Shown: positions 10,213-12,500 of the stretch, in pieces
Position numbering within the stretch: the first letter of the stretch is position 1
Layout: the number at the start of each line of letters is the position of its first letter
Assembly (NCBI GenBank): GCA_018398765.1
Contig: JAHBMJ010001444.1
Span: 1 to 12,500 of the forward strand
From: Chromera velia
Lineage: Eukaryota; Sar; Chromeraceae
Reading direction: 5' to 3'
DNA: 12,500 nucleotides
Translations under genes and position numbers: made by a program
The notes under the pieces: model-generated
Databases searched by the model: none
Told to the model about the DNA's origin: nothing
The model's input: the letters and a program-made list of their open reading frames with translations, nothing else

Positions 10213-12268
10213 GTCTGTCCATGTTGTCTGTCTGTCTGTTTGTGTCGGCGAGAATGAAATCAGGGAGCGGACGCATTCTTGCGAGCAAAACCGCTCAACA
10301 GAGCTTTTCTTCTTCCTGTCAGTCAGAACGATGCCCTCCCCTCCCTACCCACACCTTGTTTCCTCTTTTCCTCCTCAGTGTCCTGTATCCTTTTTGTCGC
10401 TCTTCGTCTCTTCCCCCCTTGATTGCCTGCAGGCAGACAAACCAGCAGACTACCCCCCACAGGACCAGATGCCCTCTCGACCTCCTCCGGGGACTCTTGC
10501 GGGGAAGAGAGGAAGGGACACGGCCGCAGCTGCACCCGGGGGAAGGACGCAAGGCCACAGGGGAAAGGGAAAGGGGAAGGGGAAGCAGGGAGGATTGGGA
10601 AAGGTGGCAACTGAGCCTGCCATGAAGGTGCCCCCCGCCCAGTCGCTTTCGCTCTCTCCACCTTTGAAGTTCAAATCCCAATCTGGCACTGCGCTGGCGG
10701 AATCAGTGGCGGTCTCTGAGGGAGAAGGGGGAGAGGGGAGGGCAAGAGGGGGACGGAGGGCCTCGGCAGGGCCCTCAGTGGGGAGTGTGGACTCAGAGGG
10801 CCCCGGCCTCCTTCTTGAAGAATTCGCCTCAGGAGAGGAGGAGGTGATCGAAGAGACAGACGAGGAAGAGGAAGAGGAAGAAGAGTTGGAGGAACTGCCG
10901 GGAGCAGAAATAGAGTGGCCTCCAGAACCTTATAAGAGTAGAAGAGCAGGGTGGGTAAGTGGAGTGAGCGGGTGAGGATGGTAATGGTGCTTGCGTATTC
11001 ATGATTTTCTCCTCGATTCGTTGATTCCTTCTGGTTGTCTTTTACCCACGTGCGACCGATGAAGCACTTTGACTTGCTGCTTTTTTTCTTTCTTTGTGTC
11101 ATCTTGAGTGCTTGATCTCTCTCTCGCTACGGGCTTGTCGTCTCATTTGACGCGTGCTTCATTCTAATAATTTGCCCTTTTCGGGTATTCGTAGACTCTG
11201 GTTTTTCCTTCCATCGGCTTCCTTCATGGGCGTGTTCTTTCTTTTCCGTCTTTGCGTTGATGTATCTTCTGCTGTATCTTCCGTCGATGCAGGTTGATTT
11301 TTCGTGCGCACCTTGAGGACGTCCTCGAAATTCTCTTGATGGATCTGTCGGAAACGTCTTTTCAGAAAGAGTCAGTGAGTGAGTGGAGTGGGTCAGTGAA
11401 GGTGTGTGCGGTGTTTTTTACTTCAATTTTCTCGGCGTCGTCTCAATTTTCATGAAGAGCATGTAAAAAAACAGCCTGTTCGAAAAGCTTTGATCATCTG
11501 TTGGAAATCAGTTAGAACAGTGATCGATAGAATTGATTGGTGCGCGCTTTCTTCCTTTCTCCCACACCGGGTCCACACCAATGTATGCAGACGCGTTTGT
11601 GCTGCTGGAGGCAAGTGGGAGCCCAAATTCGACCTGGGCAGATGGCAGCCTCGACCGAAAATATTCAAAGTGAATGGACAAAGGGGGGGGGAGAGGGACG
11701 GGGGGGTTGGGAAGGGCAAAGAAGGGAGGACTTTTCCGCTACCCAGACGAAGACAAAACTTCCTCAGTAAGAGTCCGTCTCTCTCACACTGTGCCTCTAT
11801 GTTTGTGAGTCTCGCTTTTTCGTGCCGATTCGCGTCGCCTTCGCAGGCCCTCTTTCGCCTTTTTTGTTTTGCTCGTCTTTGTCTTTTTTTTGGTGAGCTA
11901 CCTTCCTTCCGCGTTCGTCCAAAAGACCTAGTAGGTGTGGGTCATCTTTATTGCTAGGCCGTGGGTGCATGATTTGGTGGAGCCTGGAGGCCCGCGTTTG
12001 TATATATGAGTAACAGAAGGAAAGATTGAGGGTTCCGTCTGGCCTCCGCAGAAATCTGTTTGCTAAGAGTTATTCGGTTGTTCCTTCCTGGTATTATGAT
12101 AATGTGCTATCAATGGATCGACTTTTCTGCACACCCAGCATTTGCATGGATGGTGCAGTCCGGCAGACAGCTGCTACTCGAATTTATGGGATTCCGGAGT
12201 TTGTGCCCACTCACGAAGAGTTCGTGCTTGTACAGACCTCCGCAACTTTTGCCTTCGTTGAAGTGGAG
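1174..12268 (+). CDS. multi-exon gene for a large BAR-GRAM-VASt (Lam/Ltc-like) lipid-transfer protein, 3' end outside window
   Basis: The best join is 1174-1539, 2001-2348, 2746-2880, 3253-3846, 4218-4976, 5275-7350, 7615-8305, 8672-8768, 9016-9136, 9416-9481, 9783-10088, 10433-10950, 11293-11391 and 12052-12268, about 2131 codons and still open. All junctions keep frame. The ATG at 1174 (context GCAGCCATGA) is the first after an in-frame TGA at 1153. Domain order: BAR-like helices (about residues 10-283), a second helical region (about 455-770), a long Ser/Pro/Glu-rich linker, GRAM (about 1609-1750), a basic then acidic linker, and VASt (from about 2020). In yeast, Ysp1/Lam1 and Sip3/Lam3 combine BAR, PH, GRAM-like and VASt domains and move sterol at ER-plasma membrane contacts. 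I infer a similar role. No PH domain is visible. The protein is far longer than yeast Lam proteins because of disordered inserts. Individual splice sites are predictions. Confidence 0.72.
1540..2000 (+). other. intron 1
   Basis: 461 bases, GTCAGT donor and CGTCTGCAG acceptor. Pyrimidine-rich on the sense strand; nothing else is recognised. An alternative acceptor (TGTAG at 1951-1955) would add 15 in-frame codons before exon 2. Confidence 0.6.
2001..2348 (+). CDS. exon 2: central BAR-like helices
   Basis: Encodes residues 123-238 in phase 0. Long charged helices (KARKQVLDAQASLEKLN, then ATAVEARDRCQK) are separated by a short Arg/Ser/Gly-rich loop (GSESRRRGLNRGD) from a further helix, CAERRSARVAALKCCILQ. 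The donor at 2349 is GTCCGT. Confidence 0.65.
2349..2745 (+). other. intron 2, with composite microsatellite
   Basis: 397 bases ending in GGCTTGCAG. It carries the (TC)n(GT)n tract at 2530-2602 listed separately. Apparent peptides here are microsatellite translations (LSLS, CVCV). Confidence 0.65.
2530..2602 (+). repeat. composite dinucleotide repeat (TC)n then (GT)n
   Basis: About 14 TC units (2530-2557) pass directly into about 22 GT units (2558-2602), broken once by TATG near 2588. It lies in intron 2. Confidence 0.95.
2746..2880 (+). CDS. exon 3: last BAR-like helix
   Basis: Exactly 45 codons (residues 239-283), phase 0 at both ends. It reads as one long amphipathic helix (LGLVGVFERFRDFFIQG, then ETAFQMALQAFQVTLK). 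Flanked by GCTTGCAG and GTAGGG. Confidence 0.7.
2881..3252 (+). other. intron 3
   Basis: 372 bases, GTAGGG donor and an AAATAG acceptor after a C/T-rich tract. The acceptor is the only one in the model not ending in CAG. Nothing else is recognised. Confidence 0.6.
3253..3846 (+). CDS. exon 4: low-complexity linker, then start of second helical region
   Basis: Encodes residues 284-481 in phase 0, beginning DPISRRVTADFFSIGGADSG. Most of it is Ser/Ala/Glu/Lys/Gly-rich and probably disordered (KGKGEGDAREKGERV; SSASSSSSISLPLA). The last 35 residues turn into a helix, LLHETLCSIASQIETMKF, running to the donor GTGGGG at 3847. No domain is recognised. The opposite strand also has a 189-codon frame here, which I read as a shadow. 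Confidence 0.65.
3847..4217 (+). other. intron 4
   Basis: 371 bases, GTGGGG donor and CTGTTTGCAG acceptor. It contains a T9 run at 4085-4093 and, unusually for these introns, a purine-rich patch at about 4118-4190 (GAAGGAGGCAAC, AAAAAAAAGAAAGC). No conserved element is recognised. Confidence 0.6.
4218..4976 (+). CDS. exon 5: second helical/coiled-coil region
   Basis: Encodes residues 482-734 if read straight through. Helices include SRDETARVRKALALHATEH, TREAKEILEDRLACVRKEW, VVAALDVVRQASTASRRTL and SLGEAVAKSVKVCSMGQKLL. The frame from 4575 to 4670 (GTCAAG...GAAGCAG, 96 bases, no stop, a multiple of three) could instead be a short intron. Its pyrimidine-rich 3' half favours that. Its size, less than half of any other intron here, and its lack of the G at +5 found in every other donor I chose argue against it. 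The donor at 4977 is GTCGGT. Confidence 0.6.
4977..5274 (+). other. intron 5
   Basis: 298 bases, GTCGGT donor and CGTTGCAG acceptor, with a C8 run near 5163-5170 and four GTGA units at about 5193-5208. Sense-strand pyrimidine-rich. Confidence 0.6.
5275..7350 (+). CDS. exon 6: giant exon, end of helical region plus long disordered linker and VASt-like half-signature
   Basis: Encodes residues 735-1426 in phase 0. It opens with a helix (LDALNQLAVCVKEALHKNC, KALSEAAPKI) that closes the region begun in exon 4. Then follow Pro/Ser-rich sequence, Glu/Lys/Gly blocks (EREKEKKEEAGDGG; EKEKENDAKESEQ) and Gly-rich stretches, all probably disordered. From about residue 1250 it looks more ordered: FVESESVRAELERTKFVSRV, then beta-like LKVGDAIEVTVPFPPRLVGR, then FPVNSLWESIYEFLED. 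G9-G10 homopolymers near 5925-5934 and 6297-6306 lie inside the frame, yet it stays open. The donor is GTCAGT. No PH domain is found. Confidence 0.7.
7162..7668 (+). other. possible partial VASt-like segment before the GRAM domain, split by intron 6
   Basis: ALEFPVNSLWESIYEFLED looks like the start of a VASt fold (strand, then the helix that precedes the 'lf-x-d-s' loop). After a Gly/Glu-rich insert, YPWDVHPA/GSRELKLALTP joins across the intron and resembles the VASt 'W...g..REl.y..p' signature. The remaining strands are not visible; a charged helix (RKLREMREKEERERE) follows. This is a pattern match by eye and may be coincidence. Confidence 0.25.
7351..7614 (+). other. intron 6
   Basis: 264 bases. 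The donor GTCAGT opens a run of degenerate CAGT units (7351-7402). The acceptor is TCGCTTTGCAG. Confidence 0.6.
7615..8305 (+). CDS. exon 7: basic linker and first half of GRAM domain
   Basis: Encodes residues 1427-1656 plus one base of codon 1657. It starts GSRELKLALTPARKLREM, passes through an Arg/Lys-rich stretch (KGKIRLRERFSKLADKI) and Ser/Pro-rich linker, an acidic patch (GQEDEDAFEVLSWEEID), then FNRKWPHISERVQKNY and GLILLQGDLYVTANWL, the GRAM core. The donor lies within a CAGT repeat at 8306. Confidence 0.75.
8306..8671 (+). other. intron 7
   Basis: 366 bases, donor GTCAGT in a CAGT repeat and acceptor TGTCACTGCAG. It carries an imperfect direct repeat (8399-8439 and 8474-8497, listed separately) and is less pyrimidine-biased than its neighbours. 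Confidence 0.65.
8399..8497 (+). repeat. imperfect direct repeat in intron 7
   Basis: GGATATCTGCGC and TCTGGACATGCT occur side by side at 8474-8497. They also occur at 8399-8410 and about 8428-8439, where extra bases separate them. The repeat unit is about 75 bases. It looks like a local duplication followed by an insertion or deletion. Confidence 0.7.
8672..8768 (+). CDS. exon 8: GRAM domain, middle
   Basis: 97 bases, entering in phase 1 and leaving in phase 2. It reads AFYSPWQADWDLGLL, then GTTVEVPLADIER. The donor at 8769 is the first of several GTTC units. Confidence 0.8.
9016..9136 (+). CDS. exon 9: GRAM domain, C-terminal strands
   Basis: 121 bases, phase 2 in and phase 0 out. It reads FEKENVAAIFPTAIKAIL, then PRKPLVFASFVQRNL. 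Acceptor TCTGTTCAG, donor GTAGGC. Confidence 0.8.
9416..9481 (+). CDS. exon 10: closing GRAM helix
   Basis: A 22-codon exon (residues 1730-1751), phase 0 at both ends: ALAELERLRAYSLCLYPP. This is the helix that packs on GRAM/PH folds. Acceptor CTCTACAG, donor GTCAGG. Confidence 0.75.
9482..9782 (+). other. intron 10, with possible 12-base microexon
   Basis: 301 bases, acceptor GTATGCATGCAG. Inside it a strong acceptor (TTTTCCTGCAG, ending 9683) is followed after 12 bases by GTAGCC. An exon at 9684-9695 would insert FNMR in frame. Otherwise nothing is recognised. Confidence 0.5.
9783..10088 (+). CDS. exon 11: Gly/Arg/Ser-rich linker
   Basis: 102 codons (residues 1752-1853), phase 0 at both ends. 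DGSWGGSGSFDGSLTGAR opens a Gly/Arg-rich low-complexity linker that ends in a basic helix (SVREQRERQRQRHREAVEF). No domain; it spaces GRAM from VASt. Donor GTTAGT. Confidence 0.65.
10089..10432 (+). other. intron 11, with composite microsatellite
   Basis: 344 bases, GTTAGT donor and GATTGCCTGCAG acceptor. Besides the repeat at 10153-10243 it is pyrimidine-rich and featureless. Confidence 0.65.
10153..10243 (+). repeat. composite repeat (TC)n, (TG)n, then (CTGT)n
   Basis: About 14 TC units (10153-10182) pass directly into about 14 TG units (to 10210), followed by degenerate CTGT units. Same order and strand as the repeat in intron 2. Confidence 0.92.
10433..10950 (+). CDS. exon 12: basic, Pro-rich and then acidic linker to VASt
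   Basis: Residues 1854-2025 plus two bases. It contains a Gly/Lys run (HRGKGKGKGKQGGLGK), a Ser-rich part (SLSLSPPLKFKSQSG) and an acidic tract with eight consecutive Glu (EEEVIEETDEEEEEEEELEE). It ends EIEWPPEPYKSRRAG at the edge of VASt. The donor GTGGGT at 10951 is chosen because the GTAAGT at 10955 leads to a stop in exon 13. Confidence 0.65.
10951..11292 (+). other. intron 12, tandem donors
   Basis: 342 bases. Donors GTGGGT (10951) and GTAAGT (10955) overlap. Acceptor TCGATGCAG. The inside is T-rich without recognised elements. Confidence 0.55.
11293..11391 (+). CDS. exon 13: start of VASt domain
   Basis: Encodes LIFRAHLEDVLEILLMD, then LSETSFQKESVSEWSGG. The end depends on the partner exon. 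The donor GTCAGT at 11392 (phase 2) joins directly to exon 14 and gives a VASt of ordinary spacing. The donor GTGAGT at 11379 (phase 1) fits the optional exon at 11591. Both lie in a CAGT/GAGT repeat. Confidence 0.55.
11392..12051 (+). other. intron 13 (660 bases), may hold an optional exon
   Basis: The longest intron in the model, acceptor TGGCCTCCGCAG. A candidate exon at 11591-11669 lies inside. G8 and G7 runs near 11684-11706 and a pyrimidine-rich second half are seen; nothing else. Confidence 0.45.
11591..11669 (+). CDS. optional exon between exons 13 and 14
   Basis: After TATGCAG, a 79-base frame reads AFVLLEASGSPNSTWADG, then SLDRKYS, and can be spliced in frame (phase 1 in from 11378, phase 2 out at GTGAAT). 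It would add a loop to VASt. Against it: the donor lacks G at +5, unlike every other donor in the model, and skipping it gives a more ordinary VASt length. Confidence 0.3.
12052..12268 (+). CDS. exon 14: central VASt strands
   Basis: Encodes residues 2059 (split) to 2131: NLFAKSYSVVPSWYYDN, LSMDRLFCTPSICMDG, TRIYGIPEFVPTHEEF, LVQTSATFAFVEVE. The frame is open over the whole exon and leaves in phase 0 at GTTGGT. A nearer acceptor (CACCCAG at 12138) would shorten it but remove the 'SVVPSW' strand. Confidence 0.65.
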
Positions 12269-12273
12269 GTTGG

Positions 12274-12318
<45 letters not shown>

Positions 12319-12500
12319 GTTTACTCAATTCATTTCTTCAACGTGTAGGTGTTTCTGGAAGTGTGTCCGTGTTCAGCGTGTCTTTCCATCTCTCTTAGGC
12401 TCCTTGTCTCTCCCGGTCCCTCATTCTTTCTTCTCGTACTCCTGTCTGTATGTGTCTGTGTCTCTCTTTCTGCGTGTGTGTGTGTNAGTGTGTGTGTGTG
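12269..12500 (+). other. intron 14, continues beyond window
   Basis: The GTTGGT donor is followed within 6 bases by a (TC)n tract (12275-12316). The end of the window is a TG-rich tract (about 12449-12500) containing one undetermined base at 12486. No exon with a VASt-like ending is seen before the edge. Confidence 0.55.
12275..12316 (+). repeat. (TC)n microsatellite next to a splice donor
   Basis: About 20 TC units with one CC interruption near 12281, starting 6 bases after the donor GT of intron 14. Confidence 0.95.

Larger units (their letters stand above)
10919..12268 (+). other. VASt (StART-like) domain, incomplete at window end
   Basis: Spliced exons 12-14 give GLIFRAHLEDVLEILLMD (first strand and helix, the 'vf-x-lLf-d' part), LSETSFQKES, then YSVVPSWYYDNV (the 'v-x-W' strand), MDRLFCTPSICMDGA (the 'R-x-x-y-x-x-P' part) and EEFVLVQTSATFAFVEVE (the central 'q-x-y...vve' strands). 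VASt domains form a lipid pocket; in yeast Lam/Ltc and animal GRAMD1/Aster proteins they carry sterol. Position after a GRAM domain supports the call. The last third, and any membrane anchor, lie beyond the window. Confidence 0.62.

Noticed and set aside
12052-12138. Later acceptor CACCCAG for exon 14
   Set aside because: In phase, but the upstream sequence is open in the same frame and supplies the VASt-like SVVPSW strand, so the earlier acceptor is better.
1-12500. CRISPR array, tRNA/rRNA genes, bacterial operon or transposase
   Set aside because: No spaced direct repeats, cloverleaf or rRNA words, ribosome binding sites or transposase-like frames were seen; the coding layout is eukaryotic with introns.

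Overview
The window reads as eukaryotic nuclear DNA. One gene on the + strand is broken into many exons by GT-AG introns of about 250-660 bases. The introns have pyrimidine-rich 3' ends and TC/GT microsatellites, and the protein is full of Ser/Pro/Glu/Lys/Gly-rich inserts. A TGCATGCA-type element lies upstream. Together these suggest an alveolate genome of the chromerid/coccidian kind (Chromera velia-like is my best guess). This is inference from style, not from a marker gene. An N at 12486 shows draft-assembly origin.

Layout. 1-256 is an open frame on the minus strand that leaves the window; it is probably the 5' end of a divergently transcribed gene. 257-1173 is a shared intergenic/promoter stretch with a TATA-like tract and a GCATGC repeat. 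From 1174 to at least 12268 there is a single gene. My model has 14 exons (1174-1539, 2001-2348, 2746-2880, 3253-3846, 4218-4976, 5275-7350, 7615-8305, 8672-8768, 9016-9136, 9416-9481, 9783-10088, 10433-10950, 11293-11391, 12052-12268), joined in frame into about 2131 codons. The gene continues past the window end. Two splicing choices are open: a possible 96-base intron at 4575-4670 and an optional exon at 11591-11669.

Product. The N-terminal part (exons 1-3) is helical and resembles a BAR domain of the ACAP/Sip3 class. It is followed by a second long helical region (end of exon 4 to start of exon 6) and then several hundred residues of disordered sequence. A well-formed GRAM domain spans exons 7-10. 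After a basic and then acidic linker, a VASt (StART-like) domain begins in exons 13-14 and is cut by the window edge. BAR + GRAM + VASt is the architecture of the Lam/Ltc sterol-transfer proteins (yeast Ysp1/Lam1 and Sip3/Lam3), which work where the ER touches other membranes. The likely role is membrane-contact-site lipid (sterol) transfer: the BAR and GRAM parts would bind one membrane and the VASt part would carry lipid. No PH domain or transmembrane anchor is visible; an anchor would lie beyond the window.

The most interesting points are this architecture in a probable alveolate, a VASt-like half-signature placed before the GRAM domain, tandem splice donors 4 bases apart that decide whether the VASt domain is made at all, and a recurring habit of splice donors sitting at the first unit of a tetranucleotide repeat.
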